Shown here one piece after another: positions 36,901 through 45,646 of a stretch of 64,000 nucleotides of DNA. The notes beneath the pieces were generated by a model. The model was not told the origin of the DNA and searched no databases. It was given only the letters and a program-made list of their open reading frames with translations. Both the position numbers and the translations under genes were made by a program. This DNA comes from Oerskovia turbata. GTDB taxonomy: Bacteria > Actinomycetota > Actinomycetes > Actinomycetales > Cellulomonadaceae. The stretch spans positions 62,001 to 126,000 of the forward strand of contig NZ_JOFV01000004.1 of NCBI RefSeq assembly GCF_000718325.1, in the 5' to 3' direction. Within the stretch, counting starts at the first letter, position 1, and every line of letters starts with the position of its first letter.

Positions 36901-37563
36901 GTGACCACACCTCCCGACGCGGCGCCCGAGCCCTCCCCCGACCACTACTTCACGGCGCAGCCCGCCTCCGCCGAGGAGCGCCGGGAGCTCACGGTCCGGC
37001 TCGCGGGCCGCGAGGTCACGGTCGAGGTCGCGTCGGGCATCTTCTCCCCCGGGCGCCTGGACCTGGGCACGCAGGTCCTCCTGCGCTCGGTCCCGGACCT
37101 GCCGCCCGTGGCGCCCGGGCCCGACGGCGCAGCGAACCTTCTGGACCTCGGCTGCGGCTGGGGCCCGGTCGCGCTGACCATGGCGCTCGAGTCGCCCGCC
37201 GCGACCGTGTGGGCGGTCGACGTCAACGAGCGTGCGCTCGACCTCGCGCGCCGCAACGCGGCACGGCTGGGGCTCGAGAACGTGCGCGCGGTGCGCCCCG
37301 AGGACGTCCCGGCCGACGTCCGGTTCGCGGCGATCTGGTCGAACCCGCCCATCCGGGTCGGCAAGGACGTGCTGCACGACATGCTGCTGCACTGGTTGCC
37401 GCGCCTGGAGCCCGGCACCGAGGCGTACCTCGTGGTGCAGCGCAACCTGGGCGCGGACTCGCTCATGGCCTGGCTGAACGAGCACCTGGACGACGAGCTG
37501 TCGGTCAGCAGGCGTGCGAGCGCCAAGGGGTTCCGGGTGCTCGAGGTCGCGCGCGCGGGCTGA
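36901..37563 (+). CDS. Class I SAM-dependent methyltransferase (RsmC-like)
   Basis: A 220-residue protein with the small-methyltransferase domain: D-L-G-C-G-W-G-P-V-A (about 82-91), V-D-V-N-E-R-A acidic loop, and the catalytic S-N-P-P-I-R (about 149-154) of N2-guanine or N6-adenine methyltransferases. It resembles the C-terminal half of RsmC/RlmG (16S/23S rRNA guanine N2), but the RNA target is inferred. GTG start with TAGGAT (36887-36892) 8 nt upstream and no Shine-Dalgarno sequence. Divergent from hflX. Confidence 0.85.
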   Translation: MTTPPDAAPEPSPDHYFTAQPASAEERRELTVRLAGREVTVEVASGIFSPGRLDLGTQVLLRSVPDLPPVAPGPDGAANLLDLGCGWGPVALTMALESPAATVWAVDVNERALDLARRNAARLGLENVRAVRPEDVPADVRFAAIWSNPPIRVGKDVLHDMLLHWLPRLEPGTEAYLVVQRNLGADSLMAWLNEHLDDELSVSRRASAKGFRVLEVARAG

Positions 37564-37590
37564 GCGCCCGCCGCCCCCACCCGGCCGCAC

Positions 37591-37625
37591 CGACCCGCCG
37601 CCTCGCCCGAGGCGACCACGGGTCG
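37591..37625. terminator. Two-tier hairpin between the methyltransferase gene and dapF
   Basis: CGACCCG/CGGGTCG outer arms and CGCCTC/GAGGCG inner arms form a nested stem 27 bases past the methyltransferase stop. The genes are convergent, so it may serve both. Confidence 0.55.
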
Positions 37626-37689
37626 TCGCGCGCCGAGCGCGCCGGTGCGCGCCGCCGTCGGGCACCTGGGTGCGCCCGCGGTGCCGTGG

Positions 37690-38673
37690 TCAGCGGGTGA
37701 ACGCCGCCAGGTCGATCTCCGCCCCGAAGACGATCTCGGCCGGTCCGGCGAGCTCGACGCGGCCGCCCTCCAGGGCGGTCACGCGCACCGTGCCGCCGGG
37801 CACGTCGACGAGCCACACGTCGGGCGACGACGGGCCACCCCACGCCCGGACCGCGAGCGCCGCGGCGCACGCCCCCGTCCCGCAGGACTCGGTCTCGCCC
37901 ACGCCGCGCTCGTGCACGCGCATGCGCAGCCGTCCGACGACGGTCCCGTCGACCGAGACCTCCTCGCCGAGCGGGACGACGAGCTCGACGTTGGTGCCGT
38001 GCGGGGGCTCGGGCGAGACGGTCGGGGCCTGCGTGAGGTCGGCGGCCTCGAGCTCGTCCTCCTGCGGCAGCGCGAGGACCGTGTGCGGGTTGCCCAGGTC
38101 GACGCTCAGCGCGGGACGTGGGACCTCCCAGCCCGAGATCGCGACCGCCGCGTCGAAGCCCTCGTCGAGCGCCTCGCGTCCGCCGGGCAGGAACCACGGG
38201 CCCATGTCCACGGCGTACCAGCCGTTCGCCTCCTTGCGCACGTGCTTGACGCCTGCGCGGGTGCCGACCGCCAGGCCCCGGGGAGCCGCGGGCGCCTCGT
38301 GCGCGTCGTCGGCGCCGGACCGGTCCTCGGTGGTGCCGAGGTCGACGAGCCCGAGCCGCTCGGCGAAGGCCGCGAAGACGCGCACCCCGTTGCCGCACAT
38401 CTCGGCGATCGAGCCGTCGGCGTTGCGGTAGTCCATGAACCAGATCGCGTCGGGGTCCTCCGCGAGGACCTGCGCCGACTCGGGCATGTACGCGGTGGGC
38501 ACGAGCCGGATCACGCCGTCGCCGCCGATCCCGGAGCGGCGGTCCGCGAGCGCCCGGACCTGGGCGGCGTCGAGGTCGCGGCTGCCCTCGAGGTCGGCGA
38601 TCAGGACGAAGTCGTTGCGGGTCCCGTGGCCCTTGGCGAAGCGGGTCGTCGAACGGGGCGGCGTGGGGCTCAT
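37690..38673 (-). CDS. dapF: Diaminopimelate epimerase (DapF)
   Basis: Converts LL- to meso-diaminopimelate in lysine synthesis. The 327-residue protein has the two catalytic cysteines: M-C-G-N-G-V-R (about 93) and S-C-G-T-G-A-C (about 258). It has an N-terminal G-N-D-F-type start (T-R-N-D-F) and an insert of about 25 residues after L-G-L-V. Its ATG overlaps the miaA stop (ATGA). TAGTCT (38680-38685), inside the miaA end, is 6 nt before the ATG, so it may also have its own leaderless transcript. With the MurE motif seen here, meso-DAP is probably used mainly as lysine precursor. Confidence 0.95.
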   Translation of the reverse strand: MSPTPPRSTTRFAKGHGTRNDFVLIADLEGSRDLDAAQVRALADRRSGIGGDGVIRLVPTAYMPESAQVLAEDPDAIWFMDYRNADGSIAEMCGNGVRVFAAFAERLGLVDLGTTEDRSGADDAHEAPAAPRGLAVGTRAGVKHVRKEANGWYAVDMGPWFLPGGREALDEGFDAAVAISGWEVPRPALSVDLGNPHTVLALPQEDELEAADLTQAPTVSPEPPHGTNVELVVPLGEEVSVDGTVVGRLRMRVHERGVGETESCGTGACAAALAVRAWGGPSSPDVWLVDVPGGTVRVTALEGGRVELAGPAEIVFGAEIDLAAFTR

Positions 38674-39623
38674 GAGCCCAGACTACGGCGCGTCGGGCGG
38701 TCGTCCGTGCGTGCGTCCAGGGTGCCGTCGTCGGCCGCCCGGACGACCTCGAGCACGTCGGCGAGGAGCGTGGGCGACTGCGCGTCGAGCCAGTGCACAC
38801 GGGGGTCGCGGCCGAACCAGCCCATCTGCTTGCGGGCGAGCCGGCGCGTGTTCGCGGTGATCTGCTCGCGTGCCTGGTCGGTCGTGATCTCACCGCGCAG
38901 GTGCGCGAGGACCTCGGCGTAGCCGACGGCTCGTTCCGCGGTGCGTCCGAGGCTCGGGGCGAGCGCCCGGACCTCGTCGAGGAGCCCGTGGTCCCACATC
39001 CGCTCGACGCGGCCGGCGACGCGCGCGTCGAGCGTCTCGCGGTCGCAGTCGAGCCCGATCTGCACGGCGGGGCGGACGTACTCCTGGCGCGGGAGGTTCG
39101 CCGTGAAGGGCTCGCCCGTGATCTCGATGACCTCCAGGGCCCGGACGATCCGTCGGGTGTTGGCGGGGCCGATCGAGATCGCCGCCGCGGGGTCGAGCCG
39201 GGACAGCTCGGTGTGCAGGGCCCGCGTGCCCTCGCGCTCGGCGCGCTCCTCGAGGCGGGAACGGACCGCGGGGTCCGTGCCGGGGAAGTTCATCTCGTCG
39301 AGCAGCGCGCGCACGTAGAGCCCCGAGCCGCCGACGACGACGGGGCGGGCGCCGCGCGCGGCGATCGCGTCGAGGTCGGCGCGCGCCGCGGCCTGGTAGT
39401 CGGCGACCGAGGCGTCGGCGGCGGGGTCGAGCACGTCGAGCTGGTGGTGGGCGATCCCCCGCCGCTCGTCGACGGGCACCTTCGCGGTCCCCACGTCCAT
39501 GCCCCGGTAGAGCTGGTAGGCGTCGGCGTTGACGATCTCTGCGGGGGCCAGGGCCTGGGCGAGGTCGAGGGCGAGGTCGGACTTCCCGGTCGCGGTGGGG
39601 CCGACGACGGCGACGATGAGCAT
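38670..39623 (-). CDS. miaA: tRNA dimethylallyltransferase (MiaA)
   Basis: Adds an isopentenyl group to A37 of tRNAs that read UNN codons. The 317-residue protein has the P-loop G-P-T-A-T-G-K-S (about 8-15), D-A-Y-Q-L-Y-R-G-M-D-V-G-T-A-K (about 33-47), and N-T-R-R-L-A-R-K-Q near the end. The ATG at 39623 has TACGGT (39630-39635) 6 nt upstream and no Shine-Dalgarno sequence, which supports this start. The product is the substrate for MiaB, encoded 7 kb away. Confidence 0.95.
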   Translation of the reverse strand: MLIVAVVGPTATGKSDLALDLAQALAPAEIVNADAYQLYRGMDVGTAKVPVDERRGIAHHQLDVLDPAADASVADYQAAARADLDAIAARGARPVVVGGSGLYVRALLDEMNFPGTDPAVRSRLEERAEREGTRALHTELSRLDPAAAISIGPANTRRIVRALEVIEITGEPFTANLPRQEYVRPAVQIGLDCDRETLDARVAGRVERMWDHGLLDEVRALAPSLGRTAERAVGYAEVLAHLRGEITTDQAREQITANTRRLARKQMGWFGRDPRVHWLDAQSPTLLADVLEVVRAADDGTLDARTDDRPTRRSLGS

Positions 39624-39790
39624 CCGAGAACCGTACCCGGCCCCAGCGCCGAGGACCTGGTCGGACAAATCCACCCTGTCCCGGTGTGGGTGGTCGTGCG
39701 TAGGCTCCTCAGGGTGGGTGGACAGGGGCAGGCGCCCGCCCGCACGGCCTTCGCCGCACGGCAGCGGCAACCGACGACGAGGAACGAGAC

Positions 39791-40291
39791 ATGAGCTACT
39801 TCACCAAGCCCGGCGACACGGACCGGACCCCCAACGCACCGCTGTCGCGCGACCGGGTCGAGGCCTTCCTGGCGGGCAAGGGCTGGAACTACGGGATCGA
39901 CGACGACGGCGACCTCGGCGGCGGCTGGGACGGGAACATCTTCTACTTCTTCGTCCAGGGCTCCAAGCAGGAGATCCTGCAGGTCCGCGGGCGCTGGCAC
40001 CGCACGCTGCCCGCCGAGGAGCACGTGGGCCTGGTCATGCTCGCCAACGACTTCAACCAGCGCAAGGTGTGGCCCAAGGTCTTCTGCCGGGTCGAGGGCG
40101 AGCGCGTCGCGATCTACACCGAGGTCGCGACCGACCTGGAGTTCGGCGTCGCGGACGACCAGCTCGGCCAGCTCGTCGAGTGCGGCCTGTACTCAGGGCT
40201 CCAGTTCTTCGAGCAGCTCGACGAGCAGTTCCCCGCCTCCGACGCGGACTCCTCCGACGCGAACACCTTCGTCGAGGACCGGCCGCTTTGA
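39791..40291 (+). CDS. YbjN domain protein, first gene of the HSP90-TPR operon
   Basis: A 166-residue YbjN-family protein; this family has the fold of type III secretion chaperones. The core (about 15-150) includes D-D-D-G-D-L-G-G-G-W-D-G, Q-E-I-L-Q-V-R-G-R-W, K-V-W-P-K-V-F and D-D-Q-L-G-Q-L-V-E-C-G-L. It is one of three YbjN paralogues in the window. Its TGA overlaps the TTG start of the HSP90-like gene. ATG start with GAGGAACGAG upstream. A role as partner or adaptor of the HSP90-like ATPase is suggested only by coupling. Confidence 0.85.
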   Translation: MSYFTKPGDTDRTPNAPLSRDRVEAFLAGKGWNYGIDDDGDLGGGWDGNIFYFFVQGSKQEILQVRGRWHRTLPAEEHVGLVMLANDFNQRKVWPKVFCRVEGERVAIYTEVATDLEFGVADDQLGQLVECGLYSGLQFFEQLDEQFPASDADSSDANTFVEDRPL

Positions 40292-42201
40292 CGAGCACGT
40301 TCCAGGTCGACCTTCACGGCGTCGTCGACCTGCTCGCGCGCCACCTGTACTCGAGCCCGCGCGTGTACCTGCGCGAGCTCCTGCAGAACGGCGTGGACGC
40401 CATCACCGCGCGCCGGGACCTGCCCGCCGCGCAGCCGGGCGACGTCGCGCCCGCGGCCATCCGGCTGCGCCCCTTGCCCGACGGGTCGCTCGAGGTCGCC
40501 GACACGGGCGTGGGCCTGACGCTCGCGGAGGCGGCCGAGCTGCTCGCCACGATCGGTCGCAGCTCCAAGCGCGACGTCGAGCTCGGCACGGGCCGCGAGG
40601 AGTTCCTGGGTCAGTTCGGCATCGGTCTGCTGTCCGCGTTCATGGTCGCCGACGAGATCGAGCTCACGTCCCGCTCGGCGCGCTCCCTGCCCGACGGCGC
40701 GGCTCCCGCCCCGGTGCGCTGGCGCGGGTTCGCGGACGGCAGCTACGAGCTGACCGAGGTGCCGCACGAGGACCCGACGGTCCCGGCCGAGCCCGGCAGC
40801 GTCGTCCGCCTGCGTCCGCGTAGCGACATGGAGCACTGGCTCGCCCCGGAGACCGTCACGGCGCTCGCGCAGGACTTCGGGTCGCTGCTCCCCGTCGACC
40901 TCCAGGTCGAGGTCCGGCTCGACCTGACCGACGGCGACGTCGCCACGGGAACGGACGGCGCCTCACCCACGGTCTGGCGCCGGCTCAGCGGCACGGACCT
41001 CCCGTGGAAGGAGCGGCACGCGACACCTGCCGACCGCGACGCGGCCCTGACGCGGTACGCCGAGCAGACGCTCGGCTTCACGCCGCTGGCCCGCATCGAC
41101 CTCGACCTCCCGCTCGCAGGCCTGACGGGCGTCGCGTACGTGCTGCCCGCGGCGGTCTCGCCCACGACCCCGTCGAGCCACCGCGTGTACCTCAAGCGCA
41201 TGCTCCTGGGCACCCGGGTCGACGACCTCCTGCCGCCGTGGGCGTTCTTCGTCCGCTGCGTCCTGGACGCCTCGGCGCTGCGCCCCACCGCGTCGCGCGA
41301 GGGCCTCTACGAGGACGAGGTCCTGCTCGCGACGCGCGAGGCCCTCGGGGCTCGGGTCCGGGAGTGGGCGCTCGCCACCCTCGCCGAGAGCTCGCCCACG
41401 AGCCGCGCGTTCCTGCGCGTGCACCACCTCGCCGTGCGAGCCCTGGCCCTGCAGGACGACGACATGCTCGACCTCGCGGCCCGGGTCCTGCCGTTCGAGA
41501 CCACCGAGGGGACCGGCACGCTCACGGACCTCGCCGCGACCCTGCCGGAAGGGTCCCGGATGCTGTGGACCCCGAGCGTCGAGGAGTTCCGGCGCGTCGC
41601 GCCCGTCGCGGCGGCCCAGGGTCTCGGCCTCGTCAACGGCGGGTACGTCTACGACGCGGACCTGCTCGAACGCATCTCCCGCCGCTTCCCGCAGTGGCGG
41701 CTGGCACCGGTGACGTCGGACGACGTCTCCCAGGCGCTCCTGGAGGTCGACCCGCTGCGCGAGCTCGAGGTCGCGGACGCCGTCCAGGCCGTCGACGACG
41801 CGCTCGCACCGCACGACTGCGAGGCGGTCGTGCGTGCCTTCGAGCCCGCGGCGCTGCCCGCGATGCTCCTGCACGACCGGGACGGCGACCACCAGCGCGA
41901 GGCCCGGGCCACGGCCGACGCGGCGGACGACGTCTGGGGCCAGGTGCTCGCCGAGCTCTCCGGTCCCGCCCGTTCCCGACGGCTCGTCCTCAACGACACG
42001 AACGAGACCGTCCGGTCGCTGCTCGCGACGACGGACCCTCAGGTGCTGGAGGCGGGTGCCCAGTCCCTGTACGTCACCGCCCTGCTGCTGTCCGGCCGGC
42101 CCCTGCGGGCCTCGGAGGCCACGCTCATGAACGGCTCGCTCGGCGTCCTGCTCGACCGCGCGCTGCGCCCCGGCACGACCCCCCTGGAGGAGAACCGATG
42201 A
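40288..42201 (+). CDS. HSP90-like ATPase (divergent HtpG relative)
   Basis: A 637-residue GHKL ATPase. The N-terminal domain keeps the nucleotide-binding set: E30-L-L-Q-N34-G-V-D37-A, D72-T-G-V-G, and G-Q-F-G-I-G-L-L-S-A-F (about 108-118), as in HtpG. The middle domain has the Y-L-K-R and T-A-S-R-E-G-L (about 334-340) elements that complete the HSP90 active site. A dimerisation-like helical end closes with P-L-E-E-N-R, not MEEVD. Sequence between motifs is far from ordinary HtpG. The rare TTG start overlaps the YbjN stop (TTGA) and its stop overlaps the TPR start (ATGA). Confidence 0.88.
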   Translation: MTSTFQVDLHGVVDLLARHLYSSPRVYLRELLQNGVDAITARRDLPAAQPGDVAPAAIRLRPLPDGSLEVADTGVGLTLAEAAELLATIGRSSKRDVELGTGREEFLGQFGIGLLSAFMVADEIELTSRSARSLPDGAAPAPVRWRGFADGSYELTEVPHEDPTVPAEPGSVVRLRPRSDMEHWLAPETVTALAQDFGSLLPVDLQVEVRLDLTDGDVATGTDGASPTVWRRLSGTDLPWKERHATPADRDAALTRYAEQTLGFTPLARIDLDLPLAGLTGVAYVLPAAVSPTTPSSHRVYLKRMLLGTRVDDLLPPWAFFVRCVLDASALRPTASREGLYEDEVLLATREALGARVREWALATLAESSPTSRAFLRVHHLAVRALALQDDDMLDLAARVLPFETTEGTGTLTDLAATLPEGSRMLWTPSVEEFRRVAPVAAAQGLGLVNGGYVYDADLLERISRRFPQWRLAPVTSDDVSQALLEVDPLRELEVADAVQAVDDALAPHDCEAVVRAFEPAALPAMLLHDRDGDHQREARATADAADDVWGQVLAELSGPARSRRLVLNDTNETVRSLLATTDPQVLEAGAQSLYVTALLLSGRPLRASEATLMNGSLGVLLDRALRPGTTPLEENR

Positions 42202-44120
42202 CCCGCACGGTCCACGAGGCCAACGAAGCGCTGTTCCGCGTCCGCGAGATGCCTTACGGCGTCGCCCGGAGCACCGCGGCCGAGGCCGAGCTCGCACGCA
42301 TCACGGCCGACGGCCCCGTCGAGGCCAGGGCGTACGCGCTGTTCGTGCTGGTCGAGTCCTACGTGTGGGGCAACGAGGTCACCAAGGCCTACCTGCCGTT
42401 CACGCAGCTCCTGCGGTGGTGGGACGAGCACCCCGAGCACTTCGACGAGCAGGACACGCACTCGCTGTTCTGGTCGTTCAAGTGGATGGTCGGCAACCTC
42501 ATGGACTTCCCTGCGGTCCCGGCCGCGCAGATCGAGCGGACGCTCGACGACATGGAGCGCCGGTACGCCGTCGCGGGCAACGGGATGAACGCCGTGACGA
42601 TGTCCCGCTTCCAGTGGGCCCGCGCCCGGGGGACGCAGGACACTGCGGCGGCGTACGAGGCCTGGGTCGCGACACCTCGGGACGACTTCTCGCAGTGCGA
42701 GGCGTGCGAACCAGGCGACCGTGCCGCCTACCTGTTCGACACCGGGCGCCTGGAGGAGGGCATCCGTCTCCTGGAGCAGGTCCTCGCGGGCTCCCCCGAG
42801 TGCGCGACCGAGCCCGGCGACATGCTCTCCCGGCTCCAGCTCGCCTACCTCGAGACCGGGGACGCGGACAAGGCGGCCGCCACCCACCGCCGGGGCCTGC
42901 GGCACCTCGACAACGGGGTCGCGATGGAGGGGCCGCAGGGCCGGCACATCGAGTTCCTCGCACGGACCGGCAACGTCGAGCGTGCTCTGACCCGGATCGT
43001 CGAGCACCAGGACCACCTCGTGACCGCAGACTCCCCCCGCGACCGCTGGGCGTTCCTCCTCAGCGTCGGGACGGCGACGTCGCTGCTCGCGGCCGAGCAC
43101 GGTGAGCGCCCGATCGCGCTGCGCGAGGTCCCGGCGTCCACGGTCGCCGAGCTCGACACCTGGGTGCGCGCCCAGGCCCGCGAGATCGCCGCAGCCTTCG
43201 ACGCGCGCAACGGCACCGACGCGACGACGCGACGCACCGAGAAGGTGTGGGCGGGCACGCCGACGCTCCTGCCCGTGAGCCTGGGGGTGCTCGGAGCGAC
43301 GGACGCCGACGTCTCGGCCCTCGTCCGGGACACCGCGGTCGTGGTCCCGGACCCCGTGGCCGAGCCCGCGACCGACGGAGCTCAGGTCGGCGGTGTCGCG
43401 GCACTCGTGGCCCACGCCGAGACGCTCAGCACCGACGATCCCGCAGGCGCCGCCGGCGCGTACCAGCGGGCGGCCGCGCTGTTCGAGGCCGAAGGTGCTC
43501 TGGACCAGGCGGGCTTCGCCCTGGCCGAGGCCGCGCAGCTCGCGGCGGGCGAGCAGGACGTCGAGGGGGCCCTCGCGGCTTTCCCCCGTGCTGTGGCGCT
43601 CCTGCGGGCCGGCGGCGTGGACCCCGCGTTCCGGGGCCCGGTCGTGCGCGCCTACGCCCGGCTGACCGCGCGAGCGGGAACCGCGGCGGCGGGGCTCGCG
43701 GCGGTCGACAAGGCTCTGACGGAGACCGGGTCCGCCCCGGCGGAGGGAAGCGTCGGCGCCGAGGACGAGCGGGCGGCGCGCGAGCGCCGTGAGCTCCTCG
43801 ACACGCGCGCCCGGCTCCTGGCGACGCTCGGCGAGCACGAGCGGGCGTCCTCGTCCGCCGAGGCCGCCGCCGAGGAGTTCGCTCGTGCAGGCGACCTGGA
43901 CGGCGCCGCGCACGCGTTCTGGCTGGCCGGGACCACGCGCGCCGATGCGGGGGACCACGAGGGCGCGGTCCTCGCGCTCGAGGCGGCTCTCGACGGTTTC
44001 CGGCTCGCGCACGACCAGGCCTCGCGGGCGCTCGTGGGCAACGAGCTCGTCACCGTCCTGCGCCGCCTGGGCCGCGACGACGACGCCGGTCAGGTCGCGG
44101 AGTCGGTCAGCCGCCGCTGA
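42198..44120 (+). CDS. TPR-repeat protein coupled to the HSP90-like ATPase
   Basis: A 640-residue, apparently cytoplasmic, mostly helical protein with no signal peptide or membrane segment. The N-terminal half (about 1-330) has irregular TPR-like repeats, an aromatic-rich stretch (L-L-R-W-W-D-E-H) and a C-E-A-C pair (about 170). A linker (about 360-400) leads to more regular TPR-type pairs (A-G-A-Y-Q-R-A-A-A-L-F; A-L-A-E-A-A-Q-L). TPR proteins are classic HSP90 partners in eukaryotes, so a co-chaperone role is a reasonable guess. The ATGA overlap implies matched synthesis with the HSP90-like gene. Confidence 0.8.
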   Translation: MTRTVHEANEALFRVREMPYGVARSTAAEAELARITADGPVEARAYALFVLVESYVWGNEVTKAYLPFTQLLRWWDEHPEHFDEQDTHSLFWSFKWMVGNLMDFPAVPAAQIERTLDDMERRYAVAGNGMNAVTMSRFQWARARGTQDTAAAYEAWVATPRDDFSQCEACEPGDRAAYLFDTGRLEEGIRLLEQVLAGSPECATEPGDMLSRLQLAYLETGDADKAAATHRRGLRHLDNGVAMEGPQGRHIEFLARTGNVERALTRIVEHQDHLVTADSPRDRWAFLLSVGTATSLLAAEHGERPIALREVPASTVAELDTWVRAQAREIAAAFDARNGTDATTRRTEKVWAGTPTLLPVSLGVLGATDADVSALVRDTAVVVPDPVAEPATDGAQVGGVAALVAHAETLSTDDPAGAAGAYQRAAALFEAEGALDQAGFALAEAAQLAAGEQDVEGALAAFPRAVALLRAGGVDPAFRGPVVRAYARLTARAGTAAAGLAAVDKALTETGSAPAEGSVGAEDERAARERRELLDTRARLLATLGEHERASSSAEAAAEEFARAGDLDGAAHAFWLAGTTRADAGDHEGAVLALEAALDGFRLAHDQASRALVGNELVTVLRRLGRDDDAGQVAESVSRR

Positions 44121-44127
44121 TCACCGG

Positions 44128-44176
44128 CGCCGGTGTGGGACCGGCCCGGACCTCCCGGGCCGGTCGCGCACCGGCG
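44128..44176. terminator. Two-tier hairpin ending the YbjN-HSP90-TPR operon
   Basis: Outer arms CGCCGGTG/CACCGGCG and inner arms GACCGGCCCGG/CCGGGCCGGTC enclose a 5-nt loop. It lies 7 bases past the TPR stop and 33 bases from the convergent DJ-1 gene stop, so it is probably bidirectional. Confidence 0.78.
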
Positions 44177-44208
44177 CGTCCCGTGCGTTCCCGGCCCGCG
44201 CCCCGCAG

Positions 44209-44919
44209 TCACGTCACGTCGGCGCGCGACGCAGCGACGCGACGAGCTCCGGCAGCCGCGGCAGCCTGCACACGTCCCAGCCGTGCGTCCCGCACCGCGG
44301 ACCGGATCGTCGCCACCTCGGCAGCGTCGGCCGTCGCGGGCGAGCCCGCGTCGAACGGCGGTCGGGGGTCGTACTCGAGCAAGAGCTGCAGCCGACGGGC
44401 GACGTCGTCCCCGAGGTCACGGGCCGCGAGCACGAAGGCGAAGTCGATCCCGGAGGTCACCCCGGCGCCCGTGACCCGGTTGCGGTCGACGACGACCCGC
44501 TCGGCGACGGGTTCGACCCCGAGCTCGGCGAGCAGGGGCAAGGACGCCCAGTGGGTCGTGGCCCGGTAACCGTCGAGCAGGCCCGCGGCAGCCAGCAGGA
44601 ACGACCCGGTGCACACCGAGGTCACCCACCGGGCACCGGCCGCCTGCCGTCGCAGGAACGCGAGCACGTCCTCGTCCTCGAGCAGCTCGAACGTCCCGTC
44701 CCCGCCCGGGACGAAGAGCACGTCGGCCGGCGGCGCGTCGGCGAGCGTCGTGGTCGGGACGATCGACCACCCGCAGTCCGTGGCGACCGGCGCGGTGTCA
44801 CGCCACGCCAGGTCCACCTGCGCGCCGGGAAAGCGCGCGAAGACCTGGGCGGGACCGGTCAGGTCGAGCTGGGTGCAACCGGGAAAGAGCAGGGCGACGA
44901 TGCGCAACGGTGCGGTCAC
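44209..44919 (-). CDS. DJ-1/PfpI family protein (isonitrile hydratase-like)
   Basis: A 236-residue DJ-1/PfpI-fold protein. The nucleophile elbow is V-C-T-G-S (Cys at about 109). It has L-F-P-G-C-T-Q-L-D-L-T-G-P near the start, V-P-G-G-D-G, and T-H-W-A (about 127-130), the pattern of the ThiJ/InhA-like isonitrile hydratase group. The substrate is not determinable. GTG start overlaps the stop of the LigB-like gene (GTGA), so the two are expressed together. Confidence 0.85.
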   Translation of the reverse strand: MTAPLRIVALLFPGCTQLDLTGPAQVFARFPGAQVDLAWRDTAPVATDCGWSIVPTTTLADAPPADVLFVPGGDGTFELLEDEDVLAFLRRQAAGARWVTSVCTGSFLLAAAGLLDGYRATTHWASLPLLAELGVEPVAERVVVDRNRVTGAGVTSGIDFAFVLAARDLGDDVARRLQLLLEYDPRPPFDAGSPATADAAEVATIRSAVRDARLGRVQAAAAAGARRVAASRADVT

Positions 44920-45587
44920 CGGGGCACGGTAGCAGCGCGCTCGTCCGCGGGGACCCCGTATCTCACGACCTCGTAGAGACGTTCCTCGTACTCGCCGGTC
45001 GCGTGCAGGGCAGCGCTGTCCCACGCCTCGCCGAGCGCGCGGAGCACCGTGTCCTCGGCCGGGCTGCGGCCCACCTCCGGGCTCACGGCCGTGCCGCCCG
45101 CCGCACCCGCGCTCGCGGGGTGAGCGGCGCCGTCGGGAAGCGGGGGGCGCGCACCGGTGACGACGACCAGTCCCGTGCCGGGCTCCGCCAGGACCTCCCG
45201 CACGAGCCCGACCGCGGCGGCCGGGACGGTCGCGCTCCCGAGCTCGACGACCTCGACCGGGCCCTGCCAGCCTGCCGCGTCCAGGGCGAGGAGAGCGACC
45301 GACGCGGCGACGCCCGCGGCGGGCAGCCCGTCGGCCGACGCTCGCGGGGCCCAGCCCCACCAGCGCCGATCCACCCCGGCAGCCTCGAGGGCCGGACGCA
45401 TCGCGCCCCGCCGCTCCCCCGCCCGGCGAGCCCCGCAGTCCAGGACGACGACGCGCCGCGCGTCCCGCGACAGCTCTCCCAGCGCGTCGAGGACCTGGGC
45501 GCGAGTCCCCGCGAGGACCTCGGCCCTGCCTGCGACGCCCGGGACGAGCAACGGGGTACCGGGCATGGCGACGGCGCGAACGATCAC
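44916..45587 (-). CDS. LigB-like class III extradiol dioxygenase-fold protein (Rv2728c-like)
   Basis: A 223-residue Ala/Gly-rich protein beginning with a P-G-T-P-L-L-V-P-G element. This resembles the P-H-P-P-L-L-V-P start of actinobacterial LigB-like proteins encoded beside miaA, such as Rv2728c of M. tuberculosis. The metal-binding histidines of true dioxygenases are not clear: the usual H-P-P is G-T-P here, so activity is doubtful. GTG at 45587 was chosen because the GTG at 45596 lies inside a -10-like TAGCGT (45595-45600). Confidence 0.65.
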   Translation of the reverse strand: MIVRAVAMPGTPLLVPGVAGRAEVLAGTRAQVLDALGELSRDARRVVVLDCGARRAGERRGAMRPALEAAGVDRRWWGWAPRASADGLPAAGVAASVALLALDAAGWQGPVEVVELGSATVPAAAVGLVREVLAEPGTGLVVVTGARPPLPDGAAHPASAGAAGGTAVSPEVGRSPAEDTVLRALGEAWDSAALHATGEYEERLYEVVRYGVPADERAATVPR

Positions 45588-45594
45588 GCGCGCC

Positions 45595-45640
45595 ACGCTA
45601 CCCCGCGAGCAGGACGATCCCCAGCGGGCGCAGGTAGGGT
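45595..45640. promoter_or_regulatory. Compact divergent leaderless promoters
   Basis: Minus-strand TAGCGT (45595-45600) lies 7 nt before the LigB-like GTG. Plus-strand TAGGGT (45635-45640) lies 6 nt before the YbjN ATG at 45647. The -35 regions of both must overlap in the 34 bases between, so the two promoters probably compete or share a regulator. Confidence 0.5.
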
Positions 45641-45646
45641 GGGCGC

